Notes under the pieces: generated by a model
Databases searched by the model: none
What the model was told of the DNA's origin: nothing
Seen by the model: the letters and a program-made list of their open reading frames with translations, nothing else
Made by a program: the position numbers and the translations under genes
Source: Subdoligranulum sp.
GTDB lineage: Bacteria > Bacillota > Clostridia > Oscillospirales > Ruminococcaceae
Reading direction: 5' to 3'
Length of the DNA: 21,464 bases
Assembly: GCA_004555405.1 (NCBI GenBank)
Contig: SFIE01000031.1
Span: 1 to 21,464, forward strand
In this document: positions 1 to 7,425 of the stretch, piece by piece
Layout: each line of letters begins with the position of its first letter
Numbering within the stretch: position 1 is the first letter of the stretch

Positions 1-1
1 G

Positions 2-802
2 GATGCCGATACGTTTCTGTATGAGAAAATGTACGCTGCCCTGCCGGAGCAGGATTCGCAGATCACAAAGGTCCGATTCTGGCGAACCGGGCATCATGTC
101 CCATCTGACAGGACACAGCTTCTGATGTTCGGAAAAGCACTGGGGCTGAGCGGCGACGATCAGCAGTATCTGCTGCAGGTCTATGCCGACCGGAGTGATC
201 TCGTCTTTGACGCATCCTCCGCCGGCAGCGCGCTCTACCAGGAGCGGTGCCGCATTATGGACACGATGATCGGGGAATATCTGAGCAAACTTCATCCGAT
301 GGAACGGAGAAAATACGGAATTTCCTCAGAAGATCCGCTCCCCAGCCTGCGGCATATCTACTTCAGCCAGGCCTGTGAATACACCTTCCGGCCCGCCGAA
401 GCCGACACCCGGCAGATCAGCCGTATGGCCAGTATTTCCTACGGCTCCGAATTCTTGAAGAATACAAAGCTTTTGGGGGAGATCCCGCGGAAAACCATGA
501 TCCGGCATATCCTGATCATGTGCATTCCCTTTGTCAATGAATGTGTGATCAATACGTATTTATCCGCTTTTGGATACTGCCCGCTGCATGCGGATCATAC
601 GCTGACCGGCGGAGAGCGTTTCGACGCCATGCTGCTGCAGATCCTTGCCCTGTACAGGGACCGCTGCCTTCATAAAAGTCCGGAAGAATGCCGCAGATGG
701 CTGCAGGAGGCCTTCCGCTATACCGATCAGTATCTGCGCGCCCAGGGGCAAAACAGGCTTCGTCCATTCTTTTTTAAAGCGCTGGAAAAGAAAGAGGCCT
801 GA
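2..802 (+). CDS. XRE-like helix-turn-helix protein, 5' end outside the window
   Basis: The reading frame is open from the first bases of the window, so the gene begins upstream. An internal ATG at 29 has no ribosome binding site and is probably not the start. Residues shortly after that ATG read VRFWRTGHHVPSDRTQLL followed by FGKALGLSGDDQQYLL. This resembles the last three helices of an XRE-type DNA-binding domain (recognition helix, P-S-x linker, ALGLS helix). The remaining roughly 200 residues are mostly helical with no motif I recognise. The stop is three bases before the ATG of the STAND ATPase, so the two are almost certainly co-transcribed and may act as regulator and signal-sensing ATPase. 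The HTH assignment is by eye and moderate; the function of the C-terminal part is unknown. Confidence 0.6.
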   Translation, partial: DADTFLYEKMYAALPEQDSQITKVRFWRTGHHVPSDRTQLLMFGKALGLSGDDQQYLLQVYADRSDLVFDASSAGSALYQERCRIMDTMIGEYLSKLHPMERRKYGISSEDPLPSLRHIYFSQACEYTFRPAEADTRQISRMASISYGSEFLKNTKLLGEIPRKTMIRHILIMCIPFVNECVINTYLSAFGYCPLHADHTLTGGERFDAMLLQILALYRDRCLHKSPEECRRWLQEAFRYTDQYLRAQGQNRLRPFFFKALEKKEA

Positions 803-805
803 ATC

Positions 806-2956
806 ATGAAAGACTTTAACTATCAGGAGCAGCTTTTGCTGTGGAAAAAGAACCAGCTTCTGCTGCAGAAAAAATACGCAGACACCCCGCCCGGATTTTC
901 CTCTGCGGAAGCGGAAAAAGCTGCCTGGGCGGCCTGGGAAGAAGAATACACACGCTTTCGGGAACGCATGCACTTCAAAATCAACGATACCGCTCTGCCT
1001 TCCGTTTCCTCCCCTTTGATCGGGCGGGAAGAAGAGCTAACCGCTGTCCGAGACACGCTTGCCTCTTTCCACGCAGTCTTCCTGTACGGCATCGGAGGCA
1101 TCGGAAAAACTGCCATTGCGCTTACATATATCGCCAGACATCGCCCTGCGTATGATCATGTCCTTTACATCGTAACCGGCAAGGGGATCCTCCAGGCGGT
1201 CTGTGATGATACTTCCGTTCCCATTTCCGGACTGCTGTATGACCGGAAACGATATCCTGCCCTGCGGCAGTATTATCGGGAAAAGCTCAGCGCTCTGCAA
1301 AAGATCAGCGAAGAGAAAAAAATCCTGATCGTGATCGATAATCTGAATACGCCTGCGGATAAGGATCTCTGTCAGTTTCTGGAGCTTTCCTGCGATAAGA
1401 TCATTACCACAAGAGTCAACTATGAGATCGTGCCGGAAAAGGAAAAGCTTCTGGTCAACGCCCTGCGCCCGGAATACTGGTCAGAGCTGATCCAAACCTA
1501 TTCCAGCGGACTGGAACCGGCAAAAACAGAACAGCTTCTGCATTACGGCCGTCAGGTGGAAGGTCACACCTTAAGCATCAAAATGGCATCCGTCCAGGCT
1601 TCCTATGGGGAACTGTCCGGGCATCCGGACAACGGATCACATATAACTTCTTTGCTTTCCTCTTTCCGGTTGAAAAAAGCAGAATGGGAAGCCCTGCTGT
1701 ATTTGTCCGTTCTTGCACCGCAGGGGATGGAAAAGGATCTGTTTCTCCGGATATCCGGCGCATCGGAGCGTACACTCCAGTCGCTTCGGAATGATCTCCT
1801 GATCGATGTTCTTGTCATGGAAAGAACGGCAGAGCATTCCCCGGAAGATCCGGGCAGGGAAACAGCGGCCCCTTCTGCGGGATCTGAGAAAACAGAAACC
1901 CGCCTCCTTCTCCGTGTTCATCCGCTGATCGCCGAGGCAGTCAAGCGGATCATGCCTCCCACATGTATCAACTGCAGCCGTCTGCTGCGTGGCTTCGAGA
2001 AGTATTTGTATGGAGATGATCTGGGAGTCGGTACATGGAACCGCACCTATGAGGAGAATCGGGTTCTGGAACCCCATGTGTTTGCTGTTTATGAGACGTT
2101 TCCGAACCCCGCTCCATGGCTGGGCACCGCTTTCGAGGAGATCGTTACCTTTCTGTGGGTTCAGGGATATTATGAAGAAGCGCTGCCCTATGCCATAAAA
2201 GTCTACGAATCTGTCATGAATTACTATGGTCCCAACCATGTCCTGCCGGGAAGAGAAGCCCTCCGGGTGGCGGCTGTCTATCATAACCGCATGGATCACG
2301 ATCAGGCGCTTATGTGGTATCAAAAGGGATATGAACTGCTGAAGGCAGTGACGCCCCGGACCTTTGAAGTGATGAACCAACTCAGTACCGCCTGCGGAAA
2401 GCTTGCAAAGGAATACAGTCACCGCCAGGACCCGGTTGCCCGGAACAAATATGCGGCCGAGTATATGCAGATCGCGGAGGCCATTATGCAGATGGATGAC
2501 AAAGACCTCCCTGAGTCCGGGAAGCAGCGATTCTCGATGAAGCGACACTATTTTTTGCTGGAAGAAGCAAAATATGCGCTGCGTCAGGGGCGTATTGCTG
2601 TTTCCAGAGAGCTCTATGCGGCCATCGAAACATGGATGGAAAGCCAGGAAGACCTGGGATACCGGAAAACAGCCTTCAAGGAGCTGCAGATCGCGCTTCT
2701 GATCCATGAAAACCAGCTGGAGGATGCGGAAAAAATAGCTCGGGAGAATGTACAGTCCTCACTCCTGTATCGCGGTGAGAAGTATAAGGATTATCTTTCC
2801 CAGCTTGAGATCCTGGCGGATGTGCTTGCCCTGGAAAAGAAATCAGCAGAGGCTTTTTCCGTATATGAGAAGATATTGACCCATCTGCAGCGGGATTACC
2901 CTTACGAGGAGAAGTGGATCCGGAAGACCATGGATCATCTGACAGTATCTCTATGA
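806..2956 (+). CDS. STAND/NB-ARC-type ATPase with TPR-like C-terminus
   Basis: A 716-residue protein starting three bases after the upstream stop, with an AGAGG ribosome binding site inside the end of the previous gene. The N-terminal 60 residues are charged and helical. LIGREEEL (71-78) marks the start of a STAND NTPase module. Walker A is GIGGIGKT (95-102), Walker B is KILIVIDN (172-179), KIITTRV (198-204) is the sensor-like segment, and EGHTLSIKM (252-260) sits where NB-ARC proteins have the GLPL motif. A winged-helix-like segment follows (about 290-335), then a low-complexity acidic linker. From about 430 to the end there are helical hairpins of TPR type (for example YYEEALPYAIKVYESVMNYY). 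STAND ATPases are switches that oligomerise on ligand binding, in transcription control or in anti-phage defence. No nuclease, TIR or protease effector domain is visible, so with the HTH neighbour a regulatory role is as likely as defence. Confidence 0.8.
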   Translation: MKDFNYQEQLLLWKKNQLLLQKKYADTPPGFSSAEAEKAAWAAWEEEYTRFRERMHFKINDTALPSVSSPLIGREEELTAVRDTLASFHAVFLYGIGGIGKTAIALTYIARHRPAYDHVLYIVTGKGILQAVCDDTSVPISGLLYDRKRYPALRQYYREKLSALQKISEEKKILIVIDNLNTPADKDLCQFLELSCDKIITTRVNYEIVPEKEKLLVNALRPEYWSELIQTYSSGLEPAKTEQLLHYGRQVEGHTLSIKMASVQASYGELSGHPDNGSHITSLLSSFRLKKAEWEALLYLSVLAPQGMEKDLFLRISGASERTLQSLRNDLLIDVLVMERTAEHSPEDPGRETAAPSAGSEKTETRLLLRVHPLIAEAVKRIMPPTCINCSRLLRGFEKYLYGDDLGVGTWNRTYEENRVLEPHVFAVYETFPNPAPWLGTAFEEIVTFLWVQGYYEEALPYAIKVYESVMNYYGPNHVLPGREALRVAAVYHNRMDHDQALMWYQKGYELLKAVTPRTFEVMNQLSTACGKLAKEYSHRQDPVARNKYAAEYMQIAEAIMQMDDKDLPESGKQRFSMKRHYFLLEEAKYALRQGRIAVSRELYAAIETWMESQEDLGYRKTAFKELQIALLIHENQLEDAEKIARENVQSSLLYRGEKYKDYLSQLEILADVLALEKKSAEAFSVYEKILTHLQRDYPYEEKWIRKTMDHLTVSL

Positions 2957-3018
2957 ACGGGAATGATCCTGGGCAGGGTTTCTGTTTACAGGCGGCAAAT
3001 AGGAAAGCCGCATAGTGA

Positions 3019-3501
3019 ATGAAAAACCGGGTAGAGGATATGCGGATCAACGATATGAACGCCATGCTGGAAGCAGTACGGAAGATGGCCCTGATGAAGC
3101 AGGACGGGCAGGACGATCTTTCCGCCCGGACATTGGAGCTGGCCCAGGTGCGGGAGGATGATTATTTCGGTCATGTGCTTGCCGACGATCTGAAAGCGAT
3201 CCTCCGTGACATTCGGGAGGAACACAGCACCGATACCACAACGGCAGACACGCCATCCATTGCAGAGAAAGTTCAGAGCCAGTTGCGGGATGCCATGAAC
3301 TTTGAGGGCAGCGACGCCGAGAAACAGGCAAGGATCTACCTTGCGACATTCGGCATTGACTACGATGCCATTACCAAGGAGCAGTTTGTCAATATCATTG
3401 ATGTTTTGAAGCTGTCCAAATATATGAAAAGCCCAATCAACCAACGCGGCAAGGCAAAAGCGTACCAACCGCATGGCAAAGGCAAGCGGAAACGCAAATA
3501 A
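3019..3501 (+). CDS. Small protein of unknown function with basic C-terminal tail
   Basis: A 160-residue open frame between the STAND gene and a strong terminator. I do not recognise the family. It is charged and helical, with an acidic middle (EEHSTDTTTAD) and a C-terminal segment ITKEQFVNIIDVLKLSKYMK. It ends in a very basic tail (KGKRKRK), as in many nucleic-acid-binding or mobile-element proteins. The start is uncertain: the frame opens right after an in-frame TGA, an AGGAAAG sits 11 bases before ATG 3019, and ATG 3040 has an AGAGG too close to be ideal. It is in the same orientation as the STAND gene after a 62-base gap and is closed by the terminator, so it is probably the last gene of that unit. 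Codon use resembles the STAND gene rather than the downstream core genes. Confidence 0.55.
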   Translation: MKNRVEDMRINDMNAMLEAVRKMALMKQDGQDDLSARTLELAQVREDDYFGHVLADDLKAILRDIREEHSTDTTTADTPSIAEKVQSQLRDAMNFEGSDAEKQARIYLATFGIDYDAITKEQFVNIIDVLKLSKYMKSPINQRGKAKAYQPHGKGKRKRK

Positions 3502-3503
3502 GC

Positions 3504-3552
3504 AAAAAACACGCCATACCCAGCCCTTGAAGCTGAATATGGCGTGTTTTTT
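3504..3552. terminator. Bidirectional intrinsic terminator
   Basis: A perfect 15-bp inverted repeat, AAAAAACACGCCATA at 3504-3518 and its complement at 3538-3552, with a 19-base loop. The loop can form a further CAGC/GCTG pair. The A-run on one side and T-run on the other allow termination on both strands. It starts two bases after the stop of the 160-residue gene and marks the edge of the left accessory patch. Confidence 0.93.
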
Positions 3553-3726
3553 CGTTGACCAATCCCGTCTGACAGATGCTCATTTCGTGTTATTGGGCTA
3601 ACACTGTTTTACGAACACCTGTCATTTGCCGGGAGAATTTTTTTAGCAGTTTTCTATAAAAACTTTTCAATGTATTTGGCGAGATTTCGCTATATTTGTA
3701 AACGGCGCTCCATATCGGATATTTTT
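3553..3726. other. AT-rich intergenic stretch without recognised genes
   Basis: Between the terminator and the promoter of the OPT transporter I see no credible coding frame with a ribosome binding site and no RNA gene. The stretch is AT-rich with several T-runs. Together with the promoter and the leader up to 3874 it makes a gene-free interval of about 320 bases. Confidence 0.5.
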
Positions 3727-3730
3727 TTGC

Positions 3731-3759
3731 TTGCAAGCGCTTCAGCGCTTTAGTATAAT
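3731..3759 (+). promoter_or_regulatory. Sigma-A promoter of the OPT transporter, with overlapping inverted repeats
   Basis: TTGCAA (3731-3736), a 17-base spacer and a perfect TATAAT (3754-3759). The -35 box lies inside the palindrome GCTTGCAAGC (3729-3738). The spacer contains the inverted repeat AAGCGC-TTCA-GCGCTT (3735-3750). A repressor covering these palindromes would block the promoter, but the operator role is inference. The transcript would have a leader of about 110 bases. That leader contains a nested hairpin just before the ribosome binding site: GTTCCA at 3827-3832 pairs with TGGAAC at 3856-3861, and CAGA/TCTG pair inside. Confidence 0.8.
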
Positions 3760-3874
3760 GTAATAGATTTGCGTGCGCCAGCTTTTGGCAAAGTGTGCGC
3801 AGAGAAAAAACAGACGAAGGGGCACGGTTCCATTCAGGGGGCAGAGTGCTCTGTCTGGAACAAGGAGAAAAAGC

Positions 3875-5761
3875 ATGAAAGATCAATCCTTCAAGCCGTA
3901 CATTCCAGCGGAAAAAGTTACGCCGGAAATGACGGCAACATCCATCATCATGGGCATTCTTTTGTCCGTGATCTTCGGCGCTGCCAACGCCTATCTGGGC
4001 CTGCGCGTCGGCATGACTGTTTCCGCTTCGATCCCGGCAGCAGTTATTTCTATGGGCGTTATCCGCGTTCTGATGAAAAAGAACTCCATTCTGGAAAGCA
4101 ACATGGTGCAGACCATCGGCTCTGCCGGCGAATCCCTGGCCGCCGGTGCTATCTTCACGATGCCTGCTCTGTTCCTGTGGGCCAAGGATGGCCTGTGCGA
4201 TAAGCCCGGCATCGTTGAGATCACTCTGATCGCTCTTTGCGGCGGTATCCTGGGCGTATTGTTCATGGTGCCCCTGCGCAACGCTCTGATCGTGAAAGAG
4301 CATGCGACCCTGCTGTACCCCGAAGGCACCGCCTGCGCCGAAGTGCTGCTGGCCGGTGAAGAGGGCGGTGCAAACGCTTCCACCGTGTTCTCCGGCATGG
4401 GCCTGGCTGCCGTTTTCAAGTTCATTGTAGACGGTCTGGGCGCTATCCCTGCCGACATTGCCGTGGTATTCAAGTCCTTCAAGGGCGCTCTGGGTGTCGA
4501 GGCTTACCCTGCTCTGCTGAGCGTGGGCTACATCGTTGGCCCCAAAACCGCTTCCTATATGTTCTCCGGCTCCATGATCGGCTGGATGGTCATCATCCCC
4601 CTGATCTGCCTGTTCGGCGAGAACATCTGGCTGTACCCTGCTGCAGCCGGCGTGACTGTGTCTGAGCTGTATGCTGCAGGCGGCGCAGGCGCTATCTGGA
4701 GCACCTATGTGAAGTACATCGGTGCCGGCGCCATTGCTACCGGCGGTATCATCTCGCTGATCAAGAGCCTGCCTCTGATCGTTTCCACCTTCCGTGATTC
4801 CATGAAGAGCCTGAAGGGCGGCAGCGCCGAGGGCACTGCCCGTACCGATAAGGACCTGCCCATGCCCCTGATCCTGAGCGGCATTCTGGCCATCATCCTG
4901 ATCATCTGGCTGGCACCCGCTGTTCCCGTGAACCCCCTGGGCGCACTGTTGATCGTTATCTTCGGCTTCTTCTTCTCTACGGTTTCTGCCCGTATGGTCG
5001 GTATGGTCGGCAGCTCCAACAACCCCGTTTCCGGCATGACCATCGCCACCCTGCTGATCGCTACCATGGTGCTGAAGGCATCCGGTAAGGTGGGTATCGA
5101 GGGCATGATCGGCTCTATGGCCATCGCTTCCATCATCTGCATCTGCGCAGCCATTGCGGCAGATACCTCTCAGGACCTGAAAACCGGCTTCCTGCTGGGC
5201 GCAACCCCCATCAAGCAGCAGATCGGCGAATTGATCGGTGTTATCGCTTCCGGCCTGGCCATCGGCGGCGTTCTGTACCTGCTGGACAGCGCTTGGGGCT
5301 ACGGCGGCGCTGAAGTGCCCGCACCTCAGGCCAGCCTGATGAAAATGATCGTGGAAGGCATCATGGGCGACAACCTGCCCTGGAACCTGGTGTTCGTGGG
5401 CGTGTTCCTGGCCCTGACCTTTGAGATCCTGCGTGTGCCGGTAATGCCCTTTGCCATCGGCCTGTACCTGCCTGTTTACCTGACCACCACCATCATGATC
5501 GGCGGTGTGATCCGCGCTCTGATGGATGCCCGCAAGAATGTGGACGACAAAACCAAGGAAGAGCAGTCCACCAACGGCACTCTGTTCTGCGCCGGTATGA
5601 TCGCAGGCGAAGGCCTTGTGGGCATTGTGCTGGCTATTCTGGCTGTGTTCGGCATCAGCACCAAGATCGCTCTGAATCTGGGCAATGTGGGCGGCGTTGT
5701 GCTGATGGCGATCATGGTTGCCTGCATCCTGGCATTCTCTCTTAAGAAAAAGAAGAACTGA
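3875..5761 (+). CDS. OPT-family oligopeptide transporter
   Basis: A 628-residue polytopic membrane protein. The chosen ATG has an ideal AAGGAG at 3862-3867; an upstream in-frame ATG at 3773 lies in the leader and has none. The N-terminus (YIPAEKVTPEMTATSIIMG) followed by FGAANAYLGLRVGMTVSASIPAA is typical of the bacterial OPT family, which imports small peptides by proton symport. Further family-like segments are NSILESNMVQTIGSAGESLA, LLYPEGTACAEVL, and late VFVGVFLALTFEILRVPVMPFAIGLYLP. More than a dozen hydrophobic segments are visible, and the length is normal for the prokaryotic family. Codons are strongly biased to CTG, ATC and GGC, suggesting high expression. The stop overlaps the ATG of the PqqD-like gene by one base. 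The substrate cannot be read from the sequence. Confidence 0.93.
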   Translation: MKDQSFKPYIPAEKVTPEMTATSIIMGILLSVIFGAANAYLGLRVGMTVSASIPAAVISMGVIRVLMKKNSILESNMVQTIGSAGESLAAGAIFTMPALFLWAKDGLCDKPGIVEITLIALCGGILGVLFMVPLRNALIVKEHATLLYPEGTACAEVLLAGEEGGANASTVFSGMGLAAVFKFIVDGLGAIPADIAVVFKSFKGALGVEAYPALLSVGYIVGPKTASYMFSGSMIGWMVIIPLICLFGENIWLYPAAAGVTVSELYAAGGAGAIWSTYVKYIGAGAIATGGIISLIKSLPLIVSTFRDSMKSLKGGSAEGTARTDKDLPMPLILSGILAIILIIWLAPAVPVNPLGALLIVIFGFFFSTVSARMVGMVGSSNNPVSGMTIATLLIATMVLKASGKVGIEGMIGSMAIASIICICAAIAADTSQDLKTGFLLGATPIKQQIGELIGVIASGLAIGGVLYLLDSAWGYGGAEVPAPQASLMKMIVEGIMGDNLPWNLVFVGVFLALTFEILRVPVMPFAIGLYLPVYLTTTIMIGGVIRALMDARKNVDDKTKEEQSTNGTLFCAGMIAGEGLVGIVLAILAVFGISTKIALNLGNVGGVVLMAIMVACILAFSLKKKKN

Positions 5762-6114
5762 TGAAAAAAAAGAAATCGAGCGTTAATTATCTGGATCTTG
5801 TTCCGAAACGTGCGGAACATCTGCAGTGTCATACCGACGAAGAAACCGGCCTGCTGGTTTTGGATGTGGAAAACACCGGATTGTTCAACACCATTGCACA
5901 AAAGGTGTTTCGCAAGCCGCGCATCACCCATGTGCATCTGGACGAAACCGGCAGCTTTCTGTGGCCGCTGATCGACGGCGAAAAAACCGTTGCCCAGCTG
6001 GCCGAATGCATGAAACAGCAGTTTGGCGAAAAAGCCGAGCCGCTGCTGCCGCGCATTGTGCGCTATTTCCAGATCGTTGAGTCGTATCACTTTATTCAGT
6101 TTCTGAACAAATAA
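5761..6114 (+). CDS. PqqD-family-like small protein coupled to the transporter
   Basis: A 117-residue protein whose ATG shares one base with the stop of the transporter gene (TGATG), indicating translational coupling. Residues 57-115 fit the PqqD fold: HVHLDETGSFLWPLIDGEKT, then a helix (VAQLAECMKQQF) and a C-terminal helical region. The D-E-T-G-S-F-L-W and D-G-x-x-T-V signatures are characteristic. Known PqqD proteins bind precursor peptides and present them to radical-SAM or other RiPP-modifying enzymes. No such enzyme or precursor peptide is visible nearby. The first 55 residues are a charged extension. A peptide-binding partner of the oligopeptide transporter is a reasonable inference but unproven. 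Confidence 0.78.
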   Translation: MKKKKSSVNYLDLVPKRAEHLQCHTDEETGLLVLDVENTGLFNTIAQKVFRKPRITHVHLDETGSFLWPLIDGEKTVAQLAECMKQQFGEKAEPLLPRIVRYFQIVESYHFIQFLNK

Positions 6115-6116
6115 CC

Positions 6117-6162
6117 AAAACGGCGTTCACAGCCCCTGCAAAAGGGCGTGAACGCCGTTTTT
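6117..6162. terminator. Bidirectional terminator between convergent genes
   Basis: AAAACGGCGTTCAC (6117-6130) pairs perfectly with 6148-6161. The stem continues inward as GCCC/GGGC after a one-base bulge. T-run on the plus side, A-run on the minus side. It serves the transporter/PqqD unit and the convergent minus-strand gene. Confidence 0.92.
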
Positions 6163-6192
6163 CTGTGCCGGGCAGCCCCCGGCCCCAAAGGC

Positions 6193-6378
6193 TTAGTCCC
6201 GATAGCGCGCGATCAGATCCTCAAGCTCGCACAAAGCGTTTTCGGCGCTGCGGGTAAGGCGGCGGGTGGTGCGCTTGAGCTGGCGGGGCGAATGGCACAG
6301 GCAGTATGCGCCGGCCATTCCCAGCGCCGCGCCAAGCAGCAGGCCGGGCACAAGGCCCGAAGCAGAGCAATCTTTCAT
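6193..6378 (-). CDS. Small single-pass membrane protein
   Basis: A 61-residue protein on the minus strand with a strong AAGGAGGG ribosome binding site a few bases before the ATG, which makes it credible despite its size. Residues about 8-28 form a glycine/alanine/leucine-rich transmembrane segment (LVPGLLLGAALGMAGAYCLC). A basic amphipathic region follows (RQLKRTTRRLTRSAENALCELEDLIARYRD). This layout (N-terminal helix, then charged cytoplasmic helix) resembles YtxH-like small proteins, but no specific family can be claimed. It is convergent with the PqqD-like gene, sharing its terminator, and divergent from the pyridoxamine kinase unit. Confidence 0.75.
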   Translation of the reverse strand: MKDCSASGLVPGLLLGAALGMAGAYCLCHSPRQLKRTTRRLTRSAENALCELEDLIARYRD

Positions 6379-6460
6379 TTTTTTGACCCTCCTTTTTCAG
6401 ATCAATATTAACTTTCCCCGGAATTTTTTTATTATTCATCTTTTTTTGTTCCGGCATTTA

Positions 6461-6469
6461 TGATAGAAT
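6461..6469 (+). promoter_or_regulatory. Extended -10 promoter for the pyridoxamine kinase operon
   Basis: TG-A-TAGAAT is an extended -10 element about 120 bases before the first start codon. There is no clear -35; a T-run occupies that position. The promoter assignment is moderate, supported by its place between divergent genes. Confidence 0.45.
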
Positions 6470-6486
6470 GTACCCGTATAGGTAGT

Positions 6487-6563
6487 GCTGCCGGAAGGCA
6501 AAAGGCAAAAGCAGAGCGGAAGATCCACCGGGATTTTTTTGTGATCCGCCTTCCACGGGCAGC
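6487..6563 (+). promoter_or_regulatory. Structured 5' leader upstream of pyridoxamine kinase
   Basis: GCTGCCGGAAGGC (6487-6499) is complementary to 6548-6554 plus 6558-6563, giving 13 pairs interrupted only by a three-base ACG bulge. Inside it, AGATCC (6521-6526) can pair with GGATTT (6531-6536), followed by further Ts up to 6540, which looks like a short terminator. GCGGA (6516-6520) can also pair with TCCGC (6545-6549), which would exclude part of the long stem. The 3' arm ends nine bases before the ribosome binding site. This could be an attenuator or riboswitch-like leader; it matches no class I recognise. Confidence 0.45.
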
Positions 6564-6588
6564 CAGTATAGAAAGAGGGAACCCGTTT

Positions 6589-7413
6589 ATGATTTTTCCA
6601 ACACCCAAAACCGTGCTTTGCATCCATGATTTTTCCGCTCTTGGACGCGCCGGATATTATGCCATTGCCCCCGTGCTGGCCGTGAGCGGCCTGCAGGCGG
6701 TGGCTGTGCCCACCGTGGTGCTTTCCAGCCATACGGGCGGCCTGGGCCAGCCCGCCGCCATGCGTGACGATGGCTACGGCGAAGCGGCGCTGCAGCAGTA
6801 TCAGCAGCTGGGGATGCAGTTTGACTATATCTATTCCGGCTATCTGGCAAGCCCCGCACAGGCTGCGCTGGTGGAAAAGGCCCATGCGCTGTGGCCCGAG
6901 GCATACCTTGTGGTGGACCCGGTAATGGGCGATGGCGGCAAGCTGTATTCCGGCGTGGCCGACACCATGCCCGAGGCCATGCGCCGCCTGGCCGCTGCGG
7001 CCGATCTTGTTTTGCCCAACGCCACCGAGGCCGCCCTGCTGCTGGGCCGCCCCTATGCCGAGCCGGCCGGGCCGGAGGATGCCAAGGCGCTTGCCGATGC
7101 CGTGCGGCAGGCACTGGGCTGCAAAAACGCTGTGGTCACCGGAATGCCCATCGGGCGGTATCTGTACTGCGCAGGCGCAGGCGAGGAGGCCTTTGTCTGC
7201 CGCCAGCTGCACGCCGGGCGCAGCTTTCCCGGCACGGGCGATCTGTTCGGCGCGGTGCTGATCAGCCGCCTGTCCATGGGCAACGCCCTGAGCGCCGCCA
7301 CCGAGGCCGCCGCCGCATTTGTGGCCGACTGCATCACCAGCACCCCCGCCGATGCCGACACACGGCAGGGCGTTTGCTTTGAACCGCAGCTGTGGCATTT
7401 GGCTGCAAGATAA
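6589..7413 (+). CDS. Pyridoxamine/pyridoxal kinase
   Basis: A 274-residue ribokinase-fold enzyme that phosphorylates pyridoxal, pyridoxamine or pyridoxine with ATP in vitamin B6 salvage in the cytoplasm. The start at 6589 has AAAGAGGGA at 6572-6580; the frame is open further upstream but without a good binding site. Visible family features are the N-terminal IHDFSALGRAG substrate loop, VVLSSHTGG (43-51), YSGYL (82-86), VVDPVMGDGGKLY (108-120), LPNATEA (142-148), VVTGM (182-186) and the anion-hole/catalytic loop GTGDLFGA (215-222) with the expected catalytic Asp218. Length is normal. It is the first gene of an apparent operon with trmL 12 bases downstream, behind a structured leader. Confidence 0.9.
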   Translation: MIFPTPKTVLCIHDFSALGRAGYYAIAPVLAVSGLQAVAVPTVVLSSHTGGLGQPAAMRDDGYGEAALQQYQQLGMQFDYIYSGYLASPAQAALVEKAHALWPEAYLVVDPVMGDGGKLYSGVADTMPEAMRRLAAAADLVLPNATEAALLLGRPYAEPAGPEDAKALADAVRQALGCKNAVVTGMPIGRYLYCAGAGEEAFVCRQLHAGRSFPGTGDLFGAVLISRLSMGNALSAATEAAAAFVADCITSTPADADTRQGVCFEPQLWHLAAR

Positions 7414-7425
7414 AAAAAGAGGCTT

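Noticed and set aside
3773..3874. An upstream start at 3773 for the transporter gene
   Set aside because: The extra 34 residues are charged and unlike the family N-terminus, lie within the leader right after the promoter, and lack a ribosome binding site; 3875 has a perfect one.
6487..6563. A known riboswitch (TPP, THF, ZTP or fluoride) before pyridoxamine kinase
   Set aside because: The consensus sequences I know for these classes do not match; only generic stem structure is supported.
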